Shown: piece by piece, positions 16,000 to 24,544 of the stretch | Layout of the letters: each line of letters opens with the position of its first letter | Position numbering within the stretch: the stretch's first letter is position 1 | NCBI GenBank assembly: GCA_004283055.1 | Contig: SHLP01000003.1 | Span: 1 to 64,000 of the forward strand | DNA: 64,000 bases | From: Deltaproteobacteria bacterium | GTDB lineage: Bacteria > Myxococcota_A > Polyangia > Polyangiales > Houyiibacteriaceae | Reading direction: 5' to 3' | Position numbers and translations under genes: made by a program | Notes under the pieces: generated by a model | Database searches by the model: none | What the model was told of the DNA's origin: nothing | What the model saw: the letters and a program-made list of their open reading frames with translations, nothing else

Positions 16000-16535
16000 C
16001 GATGGCCTCCAGAGCGCTGCAAGGCGGGCCCGGTCTGCGCCAAGCGCTGTGCTGCTGCGGTGAGAAGCCAAAGGGCGAGGACGGCTGCGACCACTGTAAA
16101 CGAGTCGACCCAAACCAGTGGCCGAGGCCGGACCGGTGCGACGAGGAGACCTGCAGCGCCGATCAGAACCAGATTGCGAGCGACCAGCCACAGGCTCAGC
16201 GGAACACGAGCAGACGAGACGAAGCAGCCACAATCGATTTCACGCCGACCTCGTGCGAGGTTCACCGCGATGGCTCCCGTGTACAGCGTCAGCAGCGCCA
16301 TCGAGGCGATGGCGGCCGGCTGGCGAGCAGGCGCATGAAGAAGGCCGACGACAAGGGCGGATTCGAGCACAGCCAGCAGTAAGGCGCTCGGCGCGACGAA
16401 TGGAGCCGGCAGGAGCGCGTAGGCGTCGAGCGAAGCCGCAAAGCGACCTCGGTCGGAGACCTTGTGCCACGCCGCCGCGGCGAACAGGAGCGCAAGCGCC
16501 GCGCACAGGGTGAGCTCGATCACGGGGTCGATCAT
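15996..16535 (-). CDS. mauE: MauE-like membrane protein for amine dehydrogenase maturation
   Basis: A 179-residue integral membrane protein with about four to five hydrophobic helices. The first is IELTLCAALALLFAAAAWHK, and the last is about 128-160. The DCGC motif at residues 101-104 (REIDCGCF) is characteristic of the MauE/DoxX-like family and probably relays thiol oxidation to MauD. In known clusters loss of MauE abolishes the light chain. It overlaps both neighbours by 4 nt (heavy chain before, mauD after), matching the aauBEDA order. Confidence 0.91.
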   Translation of the reverse strand: MIDPVIELTLCAALALLFAAAAWHKVSDRGRFAASLDAYALLPAPFVAPSALLLAVLESALVVGLLHAPARQPAAIASMALLTLYTGAIAVNLARGRREIDCGCFVSSARVPLSLWLVARNLVLIGAAGLLVAPVRPRPLVWVDSFTVVAAVLALWLLTAAAQRLAQTGPALQRSGGHR

Positions 16536-17767
16536 GGGATCACCAAGAGTGCGCCCGAGAGGCCGGTTTCATCGATGTCCCGAAGATGCTCGCCGCTGAG
16601 CGCGTCGAGCACGCCTACCGCGCCGAGGTCTGCATGCCTCATGAAGAGCAGCGGCTTGCTGTCAGGAGTGACCGCGATGCTGTGCACCCCCATGTTCGGA
16701 AGAACGAAGCTCAAGATGCTTCCGACGGTGCCCTCGGCGTCGAAGCCGGCTTGTGGACCGAGGAACGGAGCGATCAGATTGGGAGCGGAGAACACGTCGA
16801 TCTTGGTTTTGGAGGGCAGGTCATAGACCCAGATTTCATCCCCCGGGTCTTTGTGGGAGCCGGGCCCGCCCTGATGCGTCACCGAGTACAGGCGTTTGTT
16901 GCCGGGATGATAGGCGAGGTGCTGCGCGCCGCCGATTCGATACCCATCTTCCAGCTCCTCCTTGGAGAGGAGCGGCCACGGCGCTTTGGGGCTTGGCGCG
17001 TCGCTTCCGAAGTCCACTTCGTAGAGAAGACCTCCAAACGAAGCGAACCACCAAGTCGAACCGTCGCGAACGCCTTTCTCGGTGATGGGATCGTCGACCA
17101 CGTCGAAGAAGGACGGGCTCCGCCGGATTCGATCGAGCGCGCCGTCCGGCTTTAGATGCACGTTGATCGCGGTCCCATCGCCGCAGAGCATTCCAAAACG
17201 CGAGGGGCCGGCTGGGAAGACCGCGGCGCAGCCAGCCGTTTGGACTTCGGCAACCATCTGCCTCGTTTGGAGGTCCACGACCGATACCGAGGAACCGGGG
17301 GACTGGTTGAGCACCACCACGAATCGGTCCCCGTCGAGCAGGCCGACCAGAGCGATACCGGTCCCTGTATCAGCGGTCTTGGGCGGCAGCTCGACGTCGC
17401 CCTTCACCTCCAGGCTGCGCGAATCGTAGATGACGAGATAGTCGTGCCGTTCCCCGCGATGACCGCGCGAGTACGTCGTGTCGACGTTGTAGATCTCGCT
17501 GCGCTCTTGCGACCAAAGCGGCGCCCTGGGGCTGACCTGCAGGCCGCTGTCGATCGCCCCCAGCATTCGCCCGCTGTCGCCGTCGAAAAGGACAGAGTGG
17601 CGAAACAGTCGATCGGGTACCCAGAGCCAATGGTCTCCTACGCGTTCGGGGAGCCGAAGCACCTGGCCGACGTCTTCAGAGGGCAGCTCGGCTCGTGCTG
17701 AAATCGTAAGCGCCATCAGCCCGGCACCGAGCACGATCGACGCGACAAGCTTGCTGGGGCGGCCCAT
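16532..17767 (-). CDS. aauB: TTQ-dependent amine dehydrogenase heavy chain
   Basis: A 411-residue periplasmic protein with a Sec leader (LVASIVLGAGLMALTISARA, cleavage before Glu). The mature part is a seven-bladed beta-propeller-like heavy chain. Repeated strands such as RHDYLVIYDSRSLEVKGDVE, SVSVVDLQTRQMVAEVQ and GVHSIAVTPDSKPLLFMRH are typical of methylamine and aromatic amine dehydrogenase large subunits. The heavy chain has no cofactor itself. It encloses the light chain and the substrate channel in a heterotetramer. It heads a five-gene operon joined by ATGA overlaps and is preceded by a YkgJ-type gene 55 nt upstream. Confidence 0.91.
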   Translation of the reverse strand: MGRPSKLVASIVLGAGLMALTISARAELPSEDVGQVLRLPERVGDHWLWVPDRLFRHSVLFDGDSGRMLGAIDSGLQVSPRAPLWSQERSEIYNVDTTYSRGHRGERHDYLVIYDSRSLEVKGDVELPPKTADTGTGIALVGLLDGDRFVVVLNQSPGSSVSVVDLQTRQMVAEVQTAGCAAVFPAGPSRFGMLCGDGTAINVHLKPDGALDRIRRSPSFFDVVDDPITEKGVRDGSTWWFASFGGLLYEVDFGSDAPSPKAPWPLLSKEELEDGYRIGGAQHLAYHPGNKRLYSVTHQGGPGSHKDPGDEIWVYDLPSKTKIDVFSAPNLIAPFLGPQAGFDAEGTVGSILSFVLPNMGVHSIAVTPDSKPLLFMRHADLGAVGVLDALSGEHLRDIDETGLSGALLVIP

Positions 17768-17822
17768 GGAAAGCGGTGGTACTCGATATGCCCGCTCCGT
17801 GGCAACACCCTCGGCGCGAGAG

Positions 17823-18134
17823 TCAGAATCCAGCGTCCTTGCGGAACTCTAGGCACTGCTCGCTACCGCGCTCGAAGTCGCGGCAGGTCGTTCCGCGAAT
17901 CTCGTAGATTCGACACGCGTTTGCGCTCGCGGCGGTCCCCAGGTGCACACACGACCCGTCGTCCCGCGTTGCGAACCCGAGCATTCCAAAATGGCCCGGC
18001 TGGACGGCCTCGGCTATGTCGTTCCGGCCGATCGCGCGCCAGCGCACCAGGTCTTCGGGCGGAATCAGGATGCGGCCGTCGGTCCCTGTTCGGCAGCAGG
18101 CGCCGCAGCTCAGGCAGTCGAGAGCTTCGTCCAT
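17823..18134 (-). CDS. YkgJ-family cysteine cluster protein
   Basis: A 103-residue cytoplasmic protein with the N-terminal metal-binding cluster CLSCGACC at 8-15 and further cysteines in GSCVHL, ACRIYEIRGTTC and EQCLEF. This is the YkgJ/FliB-like zinc- or iron-chelating domain. Such proteins are thought to coordinate Zn or an Fe-S cluster; function is unknown. It lies 55 nt upstream of the amine dehydrogenase heavy chain on the same strand and may be its first cotranscribed gene. Whether it takes part in metal or cofactor supply for the dehydrogenase is speculation. Confidence 0.85.
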   Translation of the reverse strand: MDEALDCLSCGACCRTGTDGRILIPPEDLVRWRAIGRNDIAEAVQPGHFGMLGFATRDDGSCVHLGTAASANACRIYEIRGTTCRDFERGSEQCLEFRKDAGF

Positions 18135-18211
18135 CGATGGGGGAGTATGACGCGGGCAAGCTCAGGCGCACGCGGTGGACTTTCCAGGGGAAGCGTGATC
18201 TAGTCATCCGA

Positions 18212-18703
18212 ATGCGGAATTGGATCCTTTGCGTGGCCCTGGTGCTGAGCTGCACACCGACCAAGCCGAAGGACGAGGTCGTGTTGCCGAAGGTCGAGCC
18301 CGACACGGTCGTGGTCTCTTGGAGCGTGATCAGCCGAAGTGCGGGGCGGCGGAGCACCCACGTCGTACTCGATGCAAGTCGCGAGCTCATCACGACGACA
18401 CGTTCTGCTGACGGCACCATGATGACCGTGAGCCGCACGGTCTCCCAAGAGGAGTACTCGAAGCTCGTCGGAAAGCTGCGGGCGCTGGACTGCTGCTCGG
18501 TCCCATCGACGTCCGAAGGTCGCGCTCACCCCGAGGAGGCTAAGCCGCAGCTCGAGCTCAACTTCGGTGACATCCGGTGCGAGATCGAGCGATGGGATCG
18601 AGAGTGGCGCGAGGGCGTTGCTCAGCGGTGCGGGTTCGCGTTCGCACGGCTTCACGGCAGTGGTTTCGTGCCGGACCCGCCGGTCGACGAGCCTTCGCCC
18701 TAG
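18212..18703 (+). CDS. putative lipoprotein, unknown function
   Basis: A 163-residue protein with a short signal peptide and a lipobox (MRNWILCVALVLSC; VLSC, modified Cys at residue 14). The start at 18212 is chosen because it opens directly on this signal. The frame continues upstream to 17921 but that part is Arg/Ser-rich noise over the opposite-strand ykgJ gene. The mature domain has a beta-rich pattern (DTVVVSWSVIS, THVVLDASRELITTT) and a central double Cys (LDCCSVP). No family is recognised. The next gene starts 18 nt after the stop, so the two are probably cotranscribed. Confidence 0.75.
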   Translation: MRNWILCVALVLSCTPTKPKDEVVLPKVEPDTVVVSWSVISRSAGRRSTHVVLDASRELITTTRSADGTMMTVSRTVSQEEYSKLVGKLRALDCCSVPSTSEGRAHPEEAKPQLELNFGDIRCEIERWDREWREGVAQRCGFAFARLHGSGFVPDPPVDEPSP

Positions 18704-18720
18704 CCGTATGCTCGGGCTCC

Positions 18721-20289
18721 ATGCCCTCGAAGTATTTCTGCGCGCATTGCAACCAGGAGTTCGTCCCCGAAACACCTGACGCGAAACCACGCTGTCCTCG
18801 CTGCCTGCGCAAAGCCGACGTAGAGCCGGCGCAGCAGACCGTGTCGCAGGGCCGGGCGCGCCGCCCCTGGATTCTCATCGTCGCGCTCCTGATCGTCGGC
18901 GTGGGGATTGGATACGGCTTTTACGTCGCGACGCGTGTGGCGCTCGAGGAGACTCCGCCGCTCCGGCCGCTGACGGCGAAGGAGCTCGCCGCCTATCTGG
19001 AGCGCGATCAGATTCGCGTCGGCGCCTACGAGTCGCTGATGATGCTGAACGGCGAAGTCGAGGGCTGGCCCGAGGGTTGGGCTGAGATCTCGGCCAAGAT
19101 GCAGGCTGCCTCGTCGCGCTGGTCGCTCGAACGGCCACTTCCGCGCGAGCTGTTCGGCGCGGGCCAGACTCTCGCGACGATCGACTCAGCGGAGGGGCGG
19201 GTCGAGCTCTATCCACTCGAGACGGCGACGGCGATGACTGCGCTCTTGCGCGCGCGCGGCGTCGTCGCGATGGTCGTCGAGGCGTGGGAGCTCGAAGGAA
19301 CGGCTGCGCCGGCCGATCCCTCGGGCCTGCTGGGCTACTTCGTCGTTGCGGTCTACGAGTCGCCCGCCGCAGCCGAGCCCTCGGCTTTTCTCGACCCATG
19401 GGGGGGTCGCGAGGTCGAGGCCCAGTCCTTTCGAGTGCTTCGTGACACCGAAGTCTTGGCGGCCGCTCTAGGGACCGAGGCGGCGCGGCTCTTCGCCCGC
19501 TCTGGAGACGGAGCGAAGTCGCTTCCGATGATCCAGACCGCGCTGGATCTCGACCCGGTGTCGCCGTCGTTGCGGGGGGTGAACGGGACGATCCTCTTGG
19601 AGTCGGGCGGGGTCGGACAGGGGGTGAAGGAGCTCGAAGCCGCCGCTCAGCTGCGACGGGACGGGCCGCGCCAGCTCAACATGGTCCAGCTCCATCTCGC
19701 CCAAGCGAGCATGCTCGAGATGAACGGCCAGCCAGATGCGGCCCAGGCGGAGTTCGATCGCGCGAGCCGAGTCGTCGGAGAAGTCATCGAGCGCTGGCCC
19801 CGCTACGCCCGCGCACATGTCTTATTGGCGTCGATCTATCTCGGCAACGACGATCTGGAACGTGCGAGGCTAGAGCTCGAAGCGGCCGAGGCGCTCGGCC
19901 CCGATGCGCCGCTGCTCTGGTCGATCTGGGCCCAGTATCACCTGTCGGTAGACGACGCCATCGCGGCCGCCGCCAATATGAAGCGCGCCGTGAGCCTCGA
20001 CCCCGACAACTGGCAGCTCCGGCTTCAGGCTGCGCGCGTGCTGCAAGGCGTGGATGATGACGAAGGCGCAAAGGAACACCTCTCTGCCGTCATGCAGATG
20101 GTGACGCCGCAGAAGCGTGCGGAGGTTCAGCGATTCGTCGAACGGATGATGGGGCCCGAGGCTCTGGGCAACGCCCCTTCACCAGCGCCGGAGGACGTTC
20201 CGAGCGATCCGGCCTTGATTCTCGGCGACCCGACGAAGCTGCGGCTTCGTGACCCTGGCGAGAGCTTGGAGCTGGACTTAAATGAGTAG
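18721..20289 (+). CDS. zinc-ribbon, single-pass membrane TPR protein
   Basis: A 522-residue protein. The start at 18721 opens on a zinc ribbon (Cys7, Cys10, Cys25, Cys28 in YFCAHC and PRCPRC). One transmembrane helix follows at about 48-66 (PWILIVALLIVGVGIGYGFY), then a long region that should be periplasmic. Residues ~300-480 contain tetratricopeptide-like repeats (SGDGAKSLPMIQTALDLDPV, ARAHVLLASIYLGNDDLERA, AAANMKRAVSLDPDNWQLRL). The ribbon-TM-TPR layout suggests an envelope scaffold with a cytoplasmic sensor or anchor. No specific function is assigned. The end is convergent with engB, 4 nt apart. Confidence 0.8.
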   Translation: MPSKYFCAHCNQEFVPETPDAKPRCPRCLRKADVEPAQQTVSQGRARRPWILIVALLIVGVGIGYGFYVATRVALEETPPLRPLTAKELAAYLERDQIRVGAYESLMMLNGEVEGWPEGWAEISAKMQAASSRWSLERPLPRELFGAGQTLATIDSAEGRVELYPLETATAMTALLRARGVVAMVVEAWELEGTAAPADPSGLLGYFVVAVYESPAAAEPSAFLDPWGGREVEAQSFRVLRDTEVLAAALGTEAARLFARSGDGAKSLPMIQTALDLDPVSPSLRGVNGTILLESGGVGQGVKELEAAAQLRRDGPRQLNMVQLHLAQASMLEMNGQPDAAQAEFDRASRVVGEVIERWPRYARAHVLLASIYLGNDDLERARLELEAAEALGPDAPLLWSIWAQYHLSVDDAIAAAANMKRAVSLDPDNWQLRLQAARVLQGVDDDEGAKEHLSAVMQMVTPQKRAEVQRFVERMMGPEALGNAPSPAPEDVPSDPALILGDPTKLRLRDPGESLELDLNE

Positions 20290-20293
20290 AGGG

Positions 20294-20917
20294 TCAAGCG
20301 GGAGGAGACGAGTCCGGTCGATCGATGCTGCTCACCGACAAGATGCGCTTCCACAGCGCTTCGCGCCCATCCCCGGTTACCGAGCTGTACCCGGTGACCG
20401 GTCGGCCGAGCTCGCGCCGCAGGGTCTCCACGGCGAGCTTTCGCTTGCTCGCCGGCAGCTTGTCGGTTTTCGTCGCAACGAGAATCGGGGTGACCTCGAT
20501 GCTGTCGAGAAATTCGAGCAGCTGCAGGTCGTCCTCCTGCACCCCGCGCCGAATGTCGATGATCACGATTGCGCCGCGGAGGCCCGGCCGCTCGCGCAGG
20601 AAGCCTTCAATCAGTGGACCCCAGGATCTTCGTTCGGCCTTGCTGCGCTGCGCATAGCCGTAGCCGGGCAGGTCGACCAAATCCAAGTGGGCCTCGTCGC
20701 CGTTGGTTCGAATGCGCACGCGAAAGATGTTGATCGCGCGCGTGCAACCCGGTGCCCCGCTCGTTCGAACGAGCTTTTTGCGGCGGACCAAACTGTTGAT
20801 CAAGCTCGACTTGCCGACGTTTGAACGACCTGCGAACGCCACCTCTGCGAAGGTCGGCGCGGGCAACTGCCCGATCGCGGTCGCTCCCGCCACGAATTCA
20901 GCGTCGAGCACGTCCAT
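20294..20917 (-). CDS. engB: ribosome biogenesis GTPase EngB/YsxC (YihA)
   Basis: A 207-residue TrmE-Era-EngA-EngB-type GTPase of normal length. G1 is FAGRSNVGKSSLIN, G3 is DLPGYG (in LDLVDLPGYGYAQRS) and G4 is ATKTDKL. The family is essential for assembly of the large ribosomal subunit. It follows murJ on the minus strand with a 27-nt gap. The C-terminal tail (SVSSIDRPDSSPPA) is short. Confidence 0.95.
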   Translation of the reverse strand: MDVLDAEFVAGATAIGQLPAPTFAEVAFAGRSNVGKSSLINSLVRRKKLVRTSGAPGCTRAINIFRVRIRTNGDEAHLDLVDLPGYGYAQRSKAERRSWGPLIEGFLRERPGLRGAIVIIDIRRGVQEDDLQLLEFLDSIEVTPILVATKTDKLPASKRKLAVETLRRELGRPVTGYSSVTGDGREALWKRILSVSSIDRPDSSPPA

Positions 20918-20944
20918 AGCGGGCGTTGTAGCGCTCCCAGGCGC

Positions 20945-22555
20945 TCACGCACGCACGCGGCGTCGAATCGCTGCTCGAAGATCCCGAAGCTCCGCTGAGC
21001 CAAGGGCTGCAGCGACCGCGACGTAGCTCAACAGGCCTGCGACGACGGTGGCGGCGAAGATTGCGAGGTTACGCGGGTCATTGCCGCCCAGCTCCCATTG
21101 ACCGAGGCGCGCGGACGTCCACACGACCAGGCCCATGAAGCCGCTCGCGATCAGCACGCGAAGCACACTCGTGGTCACCTCGGACATGCCGAGGGGTCCA
21201 GAGCGCCGCCGCAGGAGCCACAGGAGTGCGGCGAGCTGGAGAACGGCCGCAGCGGTCGTAGCGGCCGCAAGCCCGGCATGCTGCATGGGGCCCATCAAGA
21301 CCAGACTCAGGCTCATGAAGGTCACGAGATTCAGCGCGCTGGCGATCACCGGAGTCTGCGTGTCGTTGTGCGCGTGGAACATCGGAACGATCGTGCGAAC
21401 CGAGGCGACCGCCCAAATGCCGGCGGCCTGCCAAACCAGCGACCGCGCAGTTTCATGGATCGCCGCGGCGTCGTAGCGCCCACGTCCGAAAAACACGGTG
21501 GCCGCCGGCTCCGCCAGCACCGCAAGGGCAACCGCCGCAGGGATTGCAACGAAGAGAGAAAGCCGGAACGCATGCCGAAAGAGCCGCTTGGCCTCTTCTT
21601 CATCGCCATGTGCAACCGCTTGGCTCAGGGAGGGAAGGGCAGCCGATGCGATGGCCAGCGCAAACATGCCTTGGGGGATCTCCGCCAAGCGCTGACCGTA
21701 GTAGAGGTAGCTGACGCTGCCGGTGGGCAGAAAGGATGCCAAGAGTCGCGAGAGCAGTACGTTGACCTGGTAGACCCCGAGCCCCGCGAGCAGCGGCAGC
21801 ATCAGACGCCCGCACTTGCGCACGTAGATGTCGTTGAAGCCGATTTTCGGACGAACCATCAAGCCTTCGTTACGGAGTGCCGGTAGCTGCGCGACCACTT
21901 GAAGACCGCCGCCGACCAGCGCGCCGACGGCGAGCGAGAAGATTCCCGGCCATCCTAGCTCCCGAAGCATGGGCGCGAGGAGAAGCGCAGCGGCGATGAA
22001 CGACACGTTGAGGAGCGCCGGCGCAAAGGCGGGCGCGGCGAATCGCTTGCTCGCGTAGAGAGCGCCCATCATCAGGGCGGAAATCCCCATCAGAAAGATG
22101 TACGGGAAGAGCATACGAGCCAACGTCACCGTGGTTTCGAAGAGAGCATCGTCGCGCTGAAAGCCCCAGGCATAGGCTTTGACGATCCACGGAGCGCCCA
22201 GGACGCCGACCAGCGTCACCAGAAAAAGAACGACGGCCATCGCCCCGACGAGGTTTCGGTAGAACGACTTTGCGCGGTCCATGCCCTCACGTTCCCGTAC
22301 TTCGGTGAACACGGGCACGAACGCCGCCGAAACGGCCCCCTCGCCCAGCAGGACGCGAAGGGCGTTGGGGATCGTGAAGGCGAGCCAGAATGCATCCGTT
22401 GCCGCCAACGCGAAGACCGCGGCGACGACCGCGTCTCGAACCGCGCCCAGGATTCGAGACGAAAGAGTGCCAGCCGCTACGACGCCGGCGCGGCGAACGA
22501 TCTCGTCCCCGGCTGTTCTAGCTGGCGTCGCGGACATCGGCGAAAGGATGCGCAC
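20945..22555 (-). CDS. murJ: lipid II flippase MurJ (MviN)
   Basis: A 536-residue polytopic membrane protein with about fourteen predicted helices and the MurJ signature features. These include TLSSRILGAVRDAVVAAVFA at the N-terminus, then AFWLAFTIPNALRVLLGEGAVSAAFVP-type sequence, GLQVVAQLPALR and PTGSVSYLYYGQRLAEIPQG. MurJ moves lipid-linked peptidoglycan precursors across the inner membrane. The start could be GTG at 22555 or ATG at 22537. It lies between hslO (33 nt upstream) and engB on the same strand. Confidence 0.94.
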   Translation of the reverse strand: MRILSPMSATPARTAGDEIVRRAGVVAAGTLSSRILGAVRDAVVAAVFALAATDAFWLAFTIPNALRVLLGEGAVSAAFVPVFTEVREREGMDRAKSFYRNLVGAMAVVLFLVTLVGVLGAPWIVKAYAWGFQRDDALFETTVTLARMLFPYIFLMGISALMMGALYASKRFAAPAFAPALLNVSFIAAALLLAPMLRELGWPGIFSLAVGALVGGGLQVVAQLPALRNEGLMVRPKIGFNDIYVRKCGRLMLPLLAGLGVYQVNVLLSRLLASFLPTGSVSYLYYGQRLAEIPQGMFALAIASAALPSLSQAVAHGDEEEAKRLFRHAFRLSLFVAIPAAVALAVLAEPAATVFFGRGRYDAAAIHETARSLVWQAAGIWAVASVRTIVPMFHAHNDTQTPVIASALNLVTFMSLSLVLMGPMQHAGLAAATTAAAVLQLAALLWLLRRRSGPLGMSEVTTSVLRVLIASGFMGLVVWTSARLGQWELGGNDPRNLAIFAATVVAGLLSYVAVAAALGSAELRDLRAAIRRRVRA

Positions 22556-22588
22556 GTGGCGCCGATCCCGGCAAGAAAGGAGAAGCGG

Positions 22589-23449
22589 TCAGCTGGCGCT
22601 CAGCAGCCCTTGAAGCTGGGCGATTTCGACGGTGTATGAAGCGCCGCAGTAGTCGCAGCCGATGCTCAGCGGCTCGCCTTCTTCGACGAGCTCTTGAATG
22701 TCCGTTCGATTCAAAACGCTGAGGGTCGTCATCACTCGCAGCTGGCTGCATTGACAGCCAAAGCGAATATCGCTCCTCTGCAGCCAGGTGAAGGGCATGC
22801 CCTCGAAGATTTGCTCTATGAGCTCGGAAGGTGAGCTGTCCGAGGCCTGCAGCCGCTCGCGGATCTCCACGAACTCCTCGAGGCGCTTGGTCATGGTCTC
22901 CATGGCGGCCTCTTCCTCCGCGGCCTCTGGAAGCAGCTGCACGACGTAGCCGCCCGCCGCGGCGTCTGGGCCGCCTACCACCGATCCCACCGAAATCATC
23001 GATACGATTTGCTCCGATAACTGCATGTAACGCATGAACCCCTCCGAGAGATTCCCGTTTTCGGGCAACTCGACCACGCCCCGGTGCAGATCGGAGTTCG
23101 GGAGCGTCCTCATCATCTGCAGTGTCGCGCGCGTTTTGCGGATGTCTGCGGGCGCCTCGCCGGAGCCCTTTTGAAAGAGCCCGCGCGTCCAGCCGTCGGG
23201 GTGGGAGTCGGCGACCAGCTGTCCGGCGTCCTCTTCGAAGCGCACGATGCACTGCACGCGGAGCGAGGGCGCCATCGTTTCCCGATAGAGCACGGCAGTG
23301 GTCAGCAAATCGGCCATATCCTGAGCTGCGAGCCCAGACAGCTCCTGGGCCGCAATCACGGCCTGGGCCGTGTCGGTCGTCCGGGCCGCGATGATCCGAA
23401 AAGCCCCATCGTTGGTCATGGCACGCAGTACCGCGTCAGTTTCGGGCAT
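22589..23449 (-). CDS. hslO: Hsp33 redox-regulated molecular chaperone
   Basis: A 286-residue protein. The start at 23449 (MPETDAVLRAM) is preferred over 23485 because GAGGAA lies about five bases before it. The N-terminal substrate-binding domain includes RGLFQKGSGEAPADI and RGVVELPENGNLSEGF. The C-terminal zinc redox switch has CQC (in RFGCQCSQ) and CDYC (in IGCDYCGAS), the four conserved cysteines. When oxidised, Hsp33 unfolds its C-terminal domain and binds aggregating proteins. It is divergent from the isocitrate dehydrogenase gene at 23513. Confidence 0.93.
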   Translation of the reverse strand: MPETDAVLRAMTNDGAFRIIAARTTDTAQAVIAAQELSGLAAQDMADLLTTAVLYRETMAPSLRVQCIVRFEEDAGQLVADSHPDGWTRGLFQKGSGEAPADIRKTRATLQMMRTLPNSDLHRGVVELPENGNLSEGFMRYMQLSEQIVSMISVGSVVGGPDAAAGGYVVQLLPEAAEEEAAMETMTKRLEEFVEIRERLQASDSSPSELIEQIFEGMPFTWLQRSDIRFGCQCSQLRVMTTLSVLNRTDIQELVEEGEPLSIGCDYCGASYTVEIAQLQGLLSAS

Positions 23450-23512
23450 GTTTCCTCTTGAAGCGCATTGGCGATTGCTTGGCAAGCGCTACTCTTGGGC
23501 CGGGAGTAGCAC

Positions 23513-24544
23513 ATGACAACGCACCAAATCGTTCTCATCCCGGGCGACGGGATCGGCCCGGAGGTAGCTGCAGCGACCACGCGGGTCCTTCGGGCAGCAA
23601 AGGCCCCGCTAAAATGGGTGGAGCATCACGCTGGCGTGGCCGCGCTCGAGACGCTCGGCGAGGTCTTGCCCGAAAAGACGCTCGACGCCGTGCGTGAACA
23701 CGGGCTCGCGCTCAAAGGACCTTGCACGACGCCCGTCGGCAAGGGCTTCACCTCGGTCAACGTGCAGCTTCGCAAGCGCCTCGACCTCTACGCGGCCGTT
23801 CGGCCGGTCCGGAACCTGCCCGGCGTCGAGACCCGGTACCAAGACGTCGATCTCGTCGTGATTCGCGAAAACACCGAGGGGCTCTACAGCGGCATCGAAA
23901 ACGAAGTGACCAAAGGCGTGGTGACCAGCCTCAAGGTCGCGACCGAAGCCGCGTCTCGACGAATCGCCCGCTGGGCTTTCAATTACGCGCGCGACCGGGG
24001 CCGCAAGAAGGTCACTGTGATGCACAAAGCCAACATCATGAAGATGACCGACGGGATGTACATCCGCTGCGCCCGCGAAATCCGAGAGGAAGAGGGATTC
24101 ACCGACATCGACTATCAGGAAGTCATCATCGATGCCGGCTGCATGAAGTTGGTGCAGGACCCGACGCAGTTCGACATCCTCTTGCTGGAGAACCTCTATG
24201 GAGACGTTCTGAGCGACCTCTGCGCGGGCTTCGTCGGCGGTTTGGGCGTGATCCCGGGCGCAAACATCGGCGACCAGTACGCCGTCTTCGAGGCGGTTCA
24301 CGGCTCGGCGCCCGACATCGCTGGCAAGGGCATTGCGAACCCGCTTGCGCTGATCATGTCGGCGGTGATGTTGCTCAACCACGTCGCCGACACCCGCGGC
24401 GACGAGACTTGTCGAGTGTCCGCGCTTCGAATTCGCGAGGCCTACAACCAGGCCCTTGCCGATGGGCAAAAGACGGGGGATCTCGGCGGCACGCTCGACA
24501 CCGAGGGGTTTGCCTCCGCGCTCATCGAGCGAATGGACGTCTAG
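23513..24544 (+). CDS. isocitrate/isopropylmalate dehydrogenase family, NAD-type isocitrate dehydrogenase
   Basis: A 343-residue decarboxylating dehydrogenase. The fold signature IPGDGIGPEV opens the protein. Substrate residues follow in GFTSVNVQLRKRLDLYAAVR and the VVIRENTEGLYSG loop. The metal site comprises DILLLENLYGDVLSDL, and NAD-side residues lie in EAVHGSAPDIAGKGIANP. The short length and the LRKRLDLYA sequence fit the homomeric NAD-dependent isocitrate dehydrogenases rather than LeuB or the larger NADP enzymes. Its 3' end overlaps the convergent RND transporter gene by 4 nt. Confidence 0.9.
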   Translation: MTTHQIVLIPGDGIGPEVAAATTRVLRAAKAPLKWVEHHAGVAALETLGEVLPEKTLDAVREHGLALKGPCTTPVGKGFTSVNVQLRKRLDLYAAVRPVRNLPGVETRYQDVDLVVIRENTEGLYSGIENEVTKGVVTSLKVATEAASRRIARWAFNYARDRGRKKVTVMHKANIMKMTDGMYIRCAREIREEEGFTDIDYQEVIIDAGCMKLVQDPTQFDILLLENLYGDVLSDLCAGFVGGLGVIPGANIGDQYAVFEAVHGSAPDIAGKGIANPLALIMSAVMLLNHVADTRGDETCRVSALRIREAYNQALADGQKTGDLGGTLDTEGFASALIERMDV

